A stretch of 9,500 nt of DNA, from NCBI GenBank assembly GCA_013695565.1, contig JACDAG010000966.1, forward strand, positions 1 to 9,500. Reading direction: 5' to 3'. The notes under the pieces were generated by a model that was not told the DNA's origin, did no database searches, and saw only the letters and a list, made by a program, of their open reading frames with translations. This document shows, piece after piece, positions 1 through 6,173 of the stretch; positions within the stretch are counted from its first letter, which is position 1, and every line of letters starts with the position of its first letter. A program made the position numbers and the translations under genes. Source of the stretch: Bradyrhizobium sp. (GTDB taxonomy: Bacteria; Pseudomonadota; Alphaproteobacteria; Rhizobiales; Xanthobacteraceae).

Positions 1-392
1 CCGATCTGCTGGCCGGCCGCATCGATCTGTTCTTCGACTCGATGGCGGCTGGCTTGCCCTATGTGCAGTCGGGGCAGGCGAGGGGCATCGCCGTTCTGTC
101 GTCAAAACGGAGTCCGCTGGCCCCTGACGTCCCGACGATGTCGGAAGCCGGCGTGCCCGGGCTCGACGTCGATTCCTGGCTCGGAATTTTTGCACCCGCG
201 AAAACGCCGCCGGAGGTGCTGGCAAAGCTGCGCCGGGAAATCCGCGCCGCGCTGCCCGACCTCAAGGAACGGTTCGAGAAGAGCGGCGGCGAAGTCTGGG
301 ACGTGCCGGACGACAAGCTCAGTGCCTTTGTCGCGTCCGAACATGAGACCTGGACCAAGCTGATCCGCGAAGCCGGTATCAAGCTGGACTGA
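1..392 (+). CDS. Bug/TctC-family tripartite tricarboxylate transporter substrate-binding protein, C-terminal part
   Basis: This is the last 129 codons of a gene whose start lies left of the window; the reading frame enters at base 3. The visible part matches the C-terminal lobe of Bug (TctC-type) periplasmic solute receptors: a G-R-I-D-L-F-F-D segment, then L-P-Y-V-Q-S-G-Q-A-R-G-I-A-V, then the P-D-V-P-T-M-S-E-A-G family signature and W-L-G-I-F-A-P-A-K-T-P. Family members are periplasmic proteins of about 320 residues that bind carboxylates or other small organic acids, often for TctAB-type transporters, though many are orphans. No membrane partner is visible here. It ends in TGA seven bases before the stop codon of the oppositely oriented DUF72 gene. 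The family call is firm; the ligand is unknown. Confidence 0.9.
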   Translation, partial: DLLAGRIDLFFDSMAAGLPYVQSGQARGIAVLSSKRSPLAPDVPTMSEAGVPGLDVDSWLGIFAPAKTPPEVLAKLRREIRAALPDLKERFEKSGGEVWDVPDDKLSAFVASEHETWTKLIREAGIKLD

Positions 393-399
393 TAAGTGC

Positions 400-1206
400 C
401 TACTTTACCCGCTCGATCAATTCCATCGCACCGGCGGGCGCGCGCACCTTGCCCTCATGGATCACGTAGGCGAAGACATCGCGCGGCATCTTCTTCGGCT
501 TGGTCGCATCGACGCGTGGCAGTTCGTCCGGCTCGCCGCCCGAAGCCCAGGCCTGAAACCGTTTCGCCCAGGCGTCGAGTTGCTTTGGCGGATAGCAGGT
601 CTTGAGTTCGTCATTGCCCTTCTGCAGGCGCGCATAGACAAAGTCGCTCGCGATATCGGCGATCGCCGGATACTTGCCATGCTCGGCGAACACCACGGGC
701 GTCTCGAATTTTCGCAGCAGCGCGACGAAGTCGGGCACGCAGAAACTGTCATGTCGTACCTCGACCACGTGACGCAACGCGCAGCCTTCGAGTTTGCGCG
801 GCAATAGTTCGAGGAACTTGCCGAAATCGGCCTCATCGAATTTCTTGGTCGGCGCGAATTGCCACAGCACCGGTCCCAGCCGGTCGCCGAGTTCCAGTAC
901 GCCGGAATCATAGAACCGCTTCACGGAGTCGCCGGCTTCCGCCAGCACGCGCCTGTTGGTGGCGAAGCGCGGCCCCTTCAACGAAAACACGAAACCGTCA
1001 GGCACTTCACGCGCCCATTTGCGAAAACTCTCCGGCTTCTGCGAGCCGTAATAGGTTCCGTTGATCTCGATCGAAGTCAGTTTCGACGCGGCATAGGACA
1101 ACTCCTTCGCCTGCGTCAGCTTGTCCGGATAGAACACGCCGCGCCACGGCTCGAAGGTCCAGCCGCCGATGCCGATATAGATATTGCCGCTGTTTTTTTT
1201 GCTCAT
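400..1206 (-). CDS. DUF72 (YecE-like) domain protein
   Basis: A complete 268-residue protein that fills the usual DUF72 length and fold. Family landmarks in order are the N-terminal I-Y-I-G-I-G-G-W motif (residues 9-16), E-I-N-G-T-Y-Y (47-53), F-S-L-K-G-P-R (74-80), V-L-W-Q-F-A-P (113-119) and V-V-E-V-R-H-D-S-F (147-155). DUF72 proteins are predicted TIM-barrel-like soluble proteins without an established biochemical role. There is no signal peptide, so it should be cytoplasmic. The ATG start sits just before the conserved N-terminal strand, as in relatives, although the Shine-Dalgarno match is poor. Codons 3-5 contain a run of eight A (coding strand), a potential slippage site. It is transcribed away from the regulator gene and convergently with the Bug gene, so it is probably a single-gene unit. 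Confidence 0.88.
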   Translation of the reverse strand: MSKKNSGNIYIGIGGWTFEPWRGVFYPDKLTQAKELSYAASKLTSIEINGTYYGSQKPESFRKWAREVPDGFVFSLKGPRFATNRRVLAEAGDSVKRFYDSGVLELGDRLGPVLWQFAPTKKFDEADFGKFLELLPRKLEGCALRHVVEVRHDSFCVPDFVALLRKFETPVVFAEHGKYPAIADIASDFVYARLQKGNDELKTCYPPKQLDAWAKRFQAWASGGEPDELPRVDATKPKKMPRDVFAYVIHEGKVRAPAGAMELIERVK

Positions 1207-1238
1207 CGGGGGCTCGTCACAGGGAGGGATGATGTCGG

Positions 1239-1258
1239 CCGATCATAATCCAGATCGG
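1239..1258. promoter_or_regulatory. Inverted repeat upstream of the DUF72 gene
   Basis: CCGATC and GATCGG form a perfect 6-bp inverted repeat separated by eight bases (ATAATCCA). It lies 33 bases upstream of the DUF72 start codon in the gap shared with the divergently transcribed regulator gene. The spacing suits a dimeric regulator's operator or a small hairpin in the DUF72 leader. No regulator can be assigned, and a repeat of this size may occur by chance. Confidence 0.3.
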
Positions 1259-1392
1259 ACCTAATTGGCCAGATTGCCGCAGGCCGGGAACGACGCCCGG
1301 AAGGACGGGATAGAAGCACAGTGTCGCGGTTCATCATATGGACAGAGACGCGGGTTCAGCCGACAATACGCGCAGAACTTGGCGCGCCGATT

Positions 1393-1440
1393 GCAGGCCT
1401 TTGCAACGTAGCAGGCCTTTTGCAGTGTAGTAGGTCTTCG
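1393..1440 (+). repeat. Short imperfect tandem repeats upstream of the Crp/Fnr gene
   Basis: Two adjacent copies read GCAGGCCTTTGCAACGTA (1393-1410) and GCAGGCCTTTTGCAGTGTA (1411-1429). A decayed third, GTAGGTCTTCG, follows directly at 1430-1440. The array ends about 60 bases before the regulator's ATG, where promoter or operator elements would be expected. It may be repeated binding sites or simple slippage duplication. The rest of 1207-1499 shows no gene; it also holds a small CCGGG/CCCGG hairpin at 1284-1300. Confidence 0.55.
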
Positions 1441-1499
1441 GCCCGGGGACTTTTCCGTTCATATCGACGCAGGGCTCGGGTTTGGCTACGAGCGGATAC

Positions 1500-2297
1500 A
1501 TGACAAGCAAGCATCAACCATCGCAGCGTGAGATCAAGTCCGGTGGGCAAGCCCAGTTCGGCGCCCTGCTGATGACCGATGGCGGAACGCAGCGGAGCGG
1601 CCCGCCGTCACTGTTCCATGGCCTGACCGAGTCCGAAATCGCGCAGGTGCTGGGTTCCGGCAAACGGAGGGTGCTCTACCGTGGCGCCCAGCTGTTCAGC
1701 CAGGGCAGTCCGCAAGACGGCATCTTCCTGATCGAGAGCGGGCGCATCAAGGTGTTTTACATCGCGCCCTCGGGCCGCGAGATCACGCTGGCCTATTGGC
1801 ATTCCGGCAATTTCGTCGGTGGCCCCGAAGTGTTCAAGCAGGGCCTGCACATCTGGTCGGGGGTAGCCGCCGTTAACAGCACCGTGCTGCATTTGCCGGG
1901 CGATATCCTGCGCCGGATGGTGCTCACGATCCCCGCGCTCGCGATCGGAATCATCGAGGGCCTGACCTTCAAGGGCCAATGCTATTCGGCGCTGGCCCAG
2001 ATGCTGGGGACGCGCTCGCCGACGGAACGGCTGGCGCAGCTGTTGCTGCATCTGATGAACCTGTACGGCGTTGAGGAGCGCGAGGGCTCGTTGATTGCCG
2101 CATCATTCACGCACGCCGATCTCGCGCATATGACGGGCGTGACACGGCAGTCGGTCACGGTCAGCCTAAAGCGATTTACCGAGCTTGGGATCCTGCATGC
2201 GCACGGCTCCAATCTCGTCATCAAGAACGCGGAAATGCTGGGCGCCATCCGCGACGGCAAGCTTGCCAAGAGCGCAGCTTCCGACGAGATCGGATGA
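1500..2297 (+). CDS. Crp/Fnr-family transcriptional regulator
   Basis: A 265-residue regulator with the standard two-part Crp/Fnr layout. An N-terminal cyclic-nucleotide-binding-type beta barrel spans about residues 38-135, including L-F-S-Q-G-S-P-Q-D-G-I-F-L-I-E-S-G-R-I-K. A long dimerisation helix follows (about 137-168). The C-terminal winged helix-turn-helix is at about 197-240, with F-T-H-A-D-L-A-H-M-T-G-V-T-R-Q-S-V-T-V-S as the recognition unit. Only one cysteine (Cys161) is present, so an FNR-type iron-sulfur cluster is unlikely. The cAMP-contact pattern of enteric Crp is not evident, so the signal is unknown. The ATG at 1500 is chosen, but an in-frame TTG at 1482 preceded by AGGG at 1471 is a credible alternative, and the first ~30 residues are poorly conserved in type. 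It lies upstream of, and co-directional with, the sulfatase/ABC cluster, which makes it a candidate regulator of that cluster; this is inference. Confidence 0.9.
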   Translation: MTSKHQPSQREIKSGGQAQFGALLMTDGGTQRSGPPSLFHGLTESEIAQVLGSGKRRVLYRGAQLFSQGSPQDGIFLIESGRIKVFYIAPSGREITLAYWHSGNFVGGPEVFKQGLHIWSGVAAVNSTVLHLPGDILRRMVLTIPALAIGIIEGLTFKGQCYSALAQMLGTRSPTERLAQLLLHLMNLYGVEEREGSLIAASFTHADLAHMTGVTRQSVTVSLKRFTELGILHAHGSNLVIKNAEMLGAIRDGKLAKSAASDEIG

Positions 2298-2302
2298 GAG
2301 CT

Positions 2303-2323
2303 GCGGGGCCGATGAGTCCCCGC
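2303..2323 (+). terminator. Possible weak terminator hairpin after the Crp/Fnr gene
   Basis: GCGGGG (2303-2308) pairs perfectly with CCCCGC (2318-2323) around a nine-base loop, starting five bases after the regulator's stop codon. No T-run follows (the next bases are GTCAAACC), so it is not a textbook intrinsic terminator. It may stabilise the 3' end or give partial termination. Confidence 0.35.
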
Positions 2324-2392
2324 GTCAAACCGTCGCCACCGGTAAATCGCCTGTTTCTGGAAGCTGGCAGGTCGCTTCTCGTCCGATCGAGA

Positions 2393-2409
2393 TGACTATT
2401 TTGTAGTCA
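2393..2409. promoter_or_regulatory. Perfect inverted repeat, candidate operator
   Basis: TGACTA and TAGTCA form a perfect 6-bp inverted repeat separated by TTTTG, in the AT-rich block between the regulator gene and the operon. Dimeric Crp/Fnr proteins bind two-fold symmetric sites of this general size with TGA-type half-site ends, so this is a reasonable operator candidate for the neighbouring regulator. The spacing differs from the canonical FNR (TTGAT-N4-ATCAA) and Crp (TGTGA-N6-TCACA) boxes, so the assignment is inference. Confidence 0.4.
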
Positions 2410-2427
2410 GTTAGCCCGCTCGATAAT
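2401..2427 (+). promoter_or_regulatory. Weak sigma70-type promoter candidate for the ABC/sulfatase operon
   Basis: GATAAT at 2422-2427 matches five of six bases of a -10 box. A poor -35 (TTGTAG, 2401-2406) lies 15 bases upstream, a short spacer, and overlaps the 2393-2409 palindrome. That overlap would place a bound regulator on the -35 region. If real, the leader to the receptor's ATG would be close to 390 bases. Alphaproteobacterial promoters are poorly predictable, so confidence is low. Confidence 0.22.
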
Positions 2428-2621
2428 CAAATCAAGTGCCAATTTTGTCCATTAATTGAGCAATTGCAGATTTCTTCGCAATAGGTTGCTGGTTCGAGGC
2501 GTTCGTCGTTTCGGATTCAGGAGAGGCCGTTCAGAACTTGCAGACCGGACGCGACACGTCCGTGATGGAAGCAAGCGAGTTCACGGCAAATGACGCCTAC
2601 CACTCCCTTCGTTAACCTCGT

Positions 2622-2651
2622 CCTTCGCGAACCGGGCCTTCGCGAGCCGAA
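2622..2651 (+). repeat. Two tandem 15-base repeats in the leader
   Basis: CCTTCGCGAACCGGG (2622-2636) is followed directly by CCTTCGCGAGCCGAA (2637-2651); 12 of 15 positions agree. The core CTTCGCGA contains the self-complementary TCGCGA. It lies in the presumed leader of the receptor gene. No function can be assigned. Confidence 0.5.
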
Positions 2652-2812
2652 TGCCGTACGCGCCGTCAGAATCGGCCTGATGGCATGTCGTTTGCACCAT
2701 CAAAGCCATCAAGCCAGTCAGTCTGCTCAGCGCCGAGTAACCCCGCCGCCCTTCGACGCGGCCCGGGGGATTCCGCATGGGCAATGCAAGTCATCAGCAC
2801 AGTTTGGTTCGA

Positions 2813-2817
2813 AAGGA
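2813..2817 (+). promoter_or_regulatory. Ribosome binding site that fixes the ABC receptor start
   Basis: AAGGA lies eight bases before the ATG at 2826. It supports that ATG over the upstream in-frame candidate at 2685, which would put 47 non-conserved residues in front of a proper signal peptide. Confidence 0.7.
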
Positions 2818-2825
2818 TTTGTCTC

Positions 2826-4259
2826 ATGAGCGTCGGCCCTGTGTCTAAACTCTCTGGCTTCCTTCCTTTGATCGCGGCAGCCGCCATCGCATTGGCGCCC
2901 GGACAGGCGAGCGCGGAGACGCTCGAGATTGGCATCGGCACACAGCATACGACGACCAACACCGTGACCGGCGGTATCGTGCTGAAGGAGCTTGGTCTCT
3001 TGGAAAAACACCTTCCGAAGACCGGGAAGTACAAGGACATCCAGTACAAGTTCAGCTGGCAGAACGCGACTTCGGCGCCGCCGCTGACCAACGGCATGAT
3101 GGCCAACAACATCCAGATCGCCACAATGGGCGATTACCCTGTCATGGTGAACGGCGCCACGGGACAAGCTACCAAGAACGAAACCCAGTTCATCGCCGTC
3201 ATCACCTACAACGCGTATGGCGGCGGCAATGGCATCGTCGTCCACAAGGACTCGCCGTTCTACGAACTCGCAGATCTCAAGGGCAAGAACGTATCGGTGC
3301 CGTTCGGCTCCGCCGCACACGGCATGATGCTGACCTCGTTGCAGAAGCGCGGCCTGCCGCCGGATTTCTGGAACCTGGTTTCGCAATCGCCGGAAGTCGG
3401 CACCACCAATCTGCAGGAAAAGCGCATCGACGCGCATGGCGACTTCGTACCCTTCGCCGAGTTGCTGCCGTTCAAGGGATTCGCCCGCAAGATCTATGAC
3501 GGTGCCGAGACCAAGGTGCCGACTTTCCACGGCGTCGTCGTCCGCAAGGATTTCGCCGAAAAATATCCCGAGATCGTGGTTGGTTACCTCAAGGCGCTGA
3601 TCGAGGCGAACGACTGGCTGCGCAAGAATCCGCGGGTTGGTGCCGAGAAACTCGAGGAGTGGACCAAGATCAACAAGGAAGTGGTCTACATCTTCCTCGG
3701 CCCCGGCGGCGTGCACACGCTTGATCCGACTATCAAGCCGCGCTGGCTCGAGGCGGTCAATGCGAACTATGCGATCCTGCAAAAGCTGAAAATGATCAAG
3801 GATCTGGATATCGGTGCCTGGGTCAACGACAGCTACATCAAGCAGGCCTACAAGGAGCTCGGCCTCGACTACGACAAGCAGCTTGCTTCCTTCGATACTA
3901 ATCAGGTCACGGGCCAGGACCCGGTTTGCAACAAGCCGGTCAATGATCCTGCCCAGACCGGAGAGATCTGGATCCAGGGCGGTGAGATACTGCCGTTCAG
4001 CTCGCCGCTCTGCACCCTGACAGGCGTGAAGAAATACACTGCCGATGGCAAGAAGTTCAACGCGGTCTACCTCGTCGATCATGAGCTTGGCATCAAGGTA
4101 TTTGCGGATGCTGCCTTCTACGCCATCGGACAGGATCCCAAGACACCCGTCGTGGTGCCGTTCCTGCTCAAGAAGGACGCCGAGGCCTTTGCCGCGAAAA
4201 ATGGCGGCAAGCTCGGGACCTATGCCGATGCGCTAGCCGCGATCAACGTCGGACAATAG
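2826..4259 (+). CDS. ABC transporter substrate-binding protein (SsuA/TauA/NrtA-like) with a C-terminal NosL-like domain
   Basis: A 477-residue exported receptor. Residues 1-30 form a Sec signal peptide: short polar start, hydrophobic core L-P-L-I-A-A-A-A-I-A-L-A, and likely cleavage after A-S-A (residue 30). Residues about 31-355 follow the SsuA/TauA/NrtA periplasmic-binding fold: E-T-L-E-I-G-I-G, a lobe with I-A-T-M-G-D-Y-P-V-M-V-N-G, the A-D-L-K-G-K-N-V-S-V-P-F-G-S-A-A-H-G hinge/ligand segment, and V-V-V-R-K-D-F-A-E-K-Y-P-E. Relatives are usually 320-350 residues, so the last ~110 are extra. They read as a NosL-like domain: C-N-K-P-V with Cys368, L-P-F-S-S-P-L-C with Cys396, A-V-Y-L-V-D-H, F-A-D-A-A-F-Y and D-A-E-A-F-A-A-K-N-G-G-K-L. 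With the neighbouring sulfatase, a sulfate ester or sulfonate ligand is inferred; the sequence does not exclude another anion. It is probably the first gene of the operon, with the permease 10 bases downstream. Confidence 0.9.
   Translation: MSVGPVSKLSGFLPLIAAAAIALAPGQASAETLEIGIGTQHTTTNTVTGGIVLKELGLLEKHLPKTGKYKDIQYKFSWQNATSAPPLTNGMMANNIQIATMGDYPVMVNGATGQATKNETQFIAVITYNAYGGGNGIVVHKDSPFYELADLKGKNVSVPFGSAAHGMMLTSLQKRGLPPDFWNLVSQSPEVGTTNLQEKRIDAHGDFVPFAELLPFKGFARKIYDGAETKVPTFHGVVVRKDFAEKYPEIVVGYLKALIEANDWLRKNPRVGAEKLEEWTKINKEVVYIFLGPGGVHTLDPTIKPRWLEAVNANYAILQKLKMIKDLDIGAWVNDSYIKQAYKELGLDYDKQLASFDTNQVTGQDPVCNKPVNDPAQTGEIWIQGGEILPFSSPLCTLTGVKKYTADGKKFNAVYLVDHELGIKVFADAAFYAIGQDPKTPVVVPFLLKKDAEAFAAKNGGKLGTYADALAAINVGQ
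3918..4256 (+). other. NosL-like C-terminal domain within the ABC receptor
   Basis: Residues 365-477 of the receptor. NosL proteins typically run C-G-M-x-V/I, a short loop, a G-x-x-x-x-F strand with a second conserved patch, a V-x-D-x strand, an x-D-A-x-x-A-x-Y helix, a T/G-P-M-G turn and A-E-A-F-A-x-x-x-G-G. Here the order is kept: D-P-V-C-N-K-P-V, G-G-E-I-L-P-F-S-S-P-L-C, V-Y-L-V-D-H, F-A-D-A-A-F-Y-A-I, D-P-K-T-P-V-V-V and K-K-D-A-E-A-F-A-A-K-N-G-G. The methionines expected in the first motif and in the P-M-G turn are replaced (Lys370 and Val442 region), while Cys368, Cys396 and His419 are potential ligands. The opening D-P-V-C also recalls YHS metal-binding domains. The domain is recognised by pattern memory, not by a search. 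Confidence 0.65.
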
Positions 4260-4264
4260 GTGAG
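4258..4264 (+). promoter_or_regulatory. Ribosome binding site of the permease gene, overlapping the receptor stop
   Basis: AGGTGAG overlaps the receptor's TAG stop and lies five bases before the ATG at 4270. This supports 4270 rather than the in-frame ATG at 4279 and suggests coupled translation of receptor and permease. Confidence 0.6.
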
Positions 4265-4269
4265 TACCG

Positions 4270-5283
4270 ATGGGCAGCATGGCAAATCCGAAAGTTGTAG
4301 CTATCCCGATCAAGGGCGATCGCGTCGAGTTGGTTGATACGATGACCACTTCCACGCCGGAGAACCCGGCGCCGCAAGCACCGGCCGCAACCGCATCGCC
4401 TGCTGCCCCGGAGTCCATTGTGCCGGCAGCGCCGGAACCCGAGATCGTTCCGACGATCTCGCTGCGAGATATCGGCCGGGGCATACTGAAGCAATTCACG
4501 CGGGAGCGGCTCACGGCGCTGGGCCTCGCGCTGATCTCGGTCGGCACATTGTTTCTGATCTGGTACTTCGGAACCAAATATCGCTTCGAATTCTATATCC
4601 GCTTCAAGAACGTCCCGACGCCGGAACAGGTGTTCCAGCAGGCGACGCAGGTCGGTCTGTCGAACGCATTCCTCGTCAACATCGCCTACAGCGTCCGCCG
4701 CATTCTGCTCGGATTCTTCATCGCCATCGCGATCGGCGTCCCGCTCGGATTGTTCATCGGCAAATATCGGCGCGTCAGCGAATTCTTCATGCCGGTTGTC
4801 GAAATCCTGCGACCGATTCCAGCAATCGCCTGGGTCCCGATGGCGATCATGCTGTGGCCGAACAACGAGGCCGCCATCGTCTACATCACTTTCATCGGCG
4901 CGTTCTTCCCGATCCTGCTCAACACCATCCATGGCGTCCATTCGCTGGATGGCGTTCTGGTACGGGCCGGGCGTTGCCTCGGCGCCAGTGAGGCGCAGTT
5001 GTTCTGGAACGTGATCCTGCCGGGTTCGTTGCCGCACATCTTCACCGGCCTTGCGGTCGGCATGGGTGTGGCCTGGGTCTCGCTGATCGCCGCTGAGATG
5101 ATCTCCGGCCAGTTCGGCGTCGGCTACTTCACCTGGGAAGCCTACTCGCTGGTGGATTATCCCGCGATCGTACTCGGCATGATTACCATCGGCGTCCTCG
5201 GACTGACCTGCAGCGGCATCATCCGGATGGTCGGCGTTCTCCTGATGCCCTGGCTCGCCTTCGCACCCGGAGGCAAGCGATGA
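4270..5283 (+). CDS. ABC transporter permease (SsuC/TauC/NrtB-like)
   Basis: A 337-residue inner-membrane permease of the nitrate/sulfonate/taurine class. Hydrophobic segments lie at about 83-100, 145-165, 172-195, 201-220, 258-276 and 297-330. The cytoplasmic EAA loop that docks onto the ATPase is at about 233-252 (R-A-G-R-C-L-G-A-S-E-A-Q-L-F-W-N-V-I-L-P). The stretch I-L-R-P-I-P-A-I-A-W-V-P (179-190) is typical of SsuC/TauC. Family members are usually 250-280 residues; the excess is an N-terminal tail in which residues 27-60 are rich in Pro and Ala, likely a flexible cytoplasmic linker. It starts 10 bases after the receptor gene and overlaps the ATPase gene by four bases (ATGA), the usual sign of translational coupling. 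Confidence 0.93.
   Translation: MGSMANPKVVAIPIKGDRVELVDTMTTSTPENPAPQAPAATASPAAPESIVPAAPEPEIVPTISLRDIGRGILKQFTRERLTALGLALISVGTLFLIWYFGTKYRFEFYIRFKNVPTPEQVFQQATQVGLSNAFLVNIAYSVRRILLGFFIAIAIGVPLGLFIGKYRRVSEFFMPVVEILRPIPAIAWVPMAIMLWPNNEAAIVYITFIGAFFPILLNTIHGVHSLDGVLVRAGRCLGASEAQLFWNVILPGSLPHIFTGLAVGMGVAWVSLIAAEMISGQFGVGYFTWEAYSLVDYPAIVLGMITIGVLGLTCSGIIRMVGVLLMPWLAFAPGGKR
5269..5273 (+). promoter_or_regulatory. Strong ribosome binding site of the ABC ATPase gene
   Basis: GGAGG six bases before the ATG at 5280, inside the end of the permease gene. It selects the first of several closely spaced in-frame ATGs (5280, 5286, 5292, 5295). Confidence 0.7.
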
Positions 5284-6158
5284 GCATGACCATGATGGAA
5301 TCCGATACCCGCAGAGGCTTCATCGACGTTCGCGACATGGGCGTGACGTTCGGTGCCAATGGCAGCCAGGTCATTGCGGTCGAAAACGTGTCGCTCAACG
5401 TGCAGCCCGGAGAGTTCGTGTCGCTGATCGGACCTTCCGGCTGCGGCAAGTCGACCCTGCTCAGCATCGTTGCTGGCTTCATGAAGCCGACGCGCGGCGC
5501 GGCGACGCTTGACGGCAAGGCGATCACCAAGCCCGGTTCGGACCGCGGCGTCGTGTTCCAGCAATACTCGCTGTTTCCATGGCTGTCGGTACGCAAGAAC
5601 GTCGAGTTCGGCCTCAAGATGGCCGGCGTCGAGCAAAGCAAGCGAAACACCACGGCGCGCGCGCTGCTCGATCTCGCGGGCCTGTTATCGTTCGAAAATC
5701 ACTATCCGGACCAGCTGTCCGGCGGCATGAAGCAACGTATCGGCATTGTCCGTGCGCTGGCGACCAGTCCGCAGGTTCTGCTGATGGACGAACCATTCGG
5801 CGCGCTGGATACCCAGACCCGCGTCGTGATGCAGGAAATTCTCACCAACATCTGGCAGCAGTTCCGCATCTCGGTGCTGTTCATCACGCATGATATCGAG
5901 GAATCGATTTTCCTCTCCGACCGCATCTACGTGATGACCGCGCGGCCGGGTCGCATCAAGGCCGAGATCAAGGTGCCGCTGCCGCGCCCGCGCACGGCCG
6001 AGATGACCGATACGCCCGAGTTCATGAACCTGGTGCAAGAGCTCAAGGGTCTGATCCGGGAAGAGGCGCTCGCCGCCATGGCGCCGGAGATCAAGGATCG
6101 AGGCCTTGCTGGCTTTGGAATGAAAGTGGGACCGAAAGGAGTAGGCGAAATCTTCTGA
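5280..6158 (+). CDS. ABC transporter ATP-binding protein (SsuB/TauB/NrtD-like)
   Basis: A 292-residue cytoplasmic ATPase with all catalytic motifs: Walker A G-P-S-G-C-G-K-S-T (51-59), Q-loop V-F-Q-Q (Gln94), signature L-S-G-G-M (146-150), Walker B L-L-M-D-E-P with Glu171, D-loop A-L-D (175-177) and switch His204 in I-T-H-D. The segment D-R-I-Y-V-M-T-A-R-P-G-R-I after the switch is characteristic of the nitrate/sulfonate/taurine importer ATPases. It powers import through the upstream permease. The family is commonly 250-270 residues; the last ~25 residues, rich in Gly and Lys, are an extension with no recognised domain. The sulfatase start follows after a 129-base gap, the largest inside the cluster. 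Confidence 0.94.
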   Translation: MSMTMMESDTRRGFIDVRDMGVTFGANGSQVIAVENVSLNVQPGEFVSLIGPSGCGKSTLLSIVAGFMKPTRGAATLDGKAITKPGSDRGVVFQQYSLFPWLSVRKNVEFGLKMAGVEQSKRNTTARALLDLAGLLSFENHYPDQLSGGMKQRIGIVRALATSPQVLLMDEPFGALDTQTRVVMQEILTNIWQQFRISVLFITHDIEESIFLSDRIYVMTARPGRIKAEIKVPLPRPRTAEMTDTPEFMNLVQELKGLIREEALAAMAPEIKDRGLAGFGMKVGPKGVGEIF

Positions 6159-6173
6159 CCTAACTTTGAACGT

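Larger units (their letters stand above)
2298..2825 (+). other. Long non-coding gap: end of regulator gene to ABC receptor gene
   Basis: No convincing gene lies in these 528 bases. Contents in order are a GC hairpin just after the regulator stop, an AT-rich block (about 2390-2490) with palindromes and a weak promoter candidate, and a CCGTGA/TCACGG inverted repeat with a 15-base loop (2560-2586). Two tandem 15-base repeats (2622-2651) and the receptor's ribosome binding site complete the region. A second palindrome, AATTG-AG-CAATT, sits at 2454-2465. A small open frame at 2590-2829 is low-complexity and overlaps the true receptor start, so it is not called. The AT-rich block is the most likely promoter region of the downstream operon, which would leave a leader of several hundred bases. 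Confidence 0.6.

Noticed and set aside
1482..1499. TTG start for the Crp/Fnr gene, six residues earlier
   Set aside because: Possible, because AGGG lies seven bases upstream, but the ATG at 1500 is preferred; the difference does not affect any domain.
2303..2323. Strong intrinsic terminator after the regulator gene
   Set aside because: The stem is real but there is no T-run, so it is listed only as a weak candidate; read-through into the ABC operon cannot be excluded.
2685..2825. Upstream in-frame extension of the ABC receptor (47 more residues)
   Set aside because: It would bury the signal peptide behind a non-conserved, polar leader, and it lacks a ribosome site; the ATG at 2826 has AAGGA eight bases upstream and a clean signal peptide.
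2590..2829. Possible 79-residue leader peptide gene before the ABC receptor
   Set aside because: No ribosome site or recognisable features, and it runs into the receptor's start codon; more likely chance openness of the leader.
2727..4082. 451-codon open frame on the minus strand opposite the ABC receptor
   Set aside because: Antisense shadow of a gene with a clear family match; the composition is typical of reverse-frame GC-rich codons.
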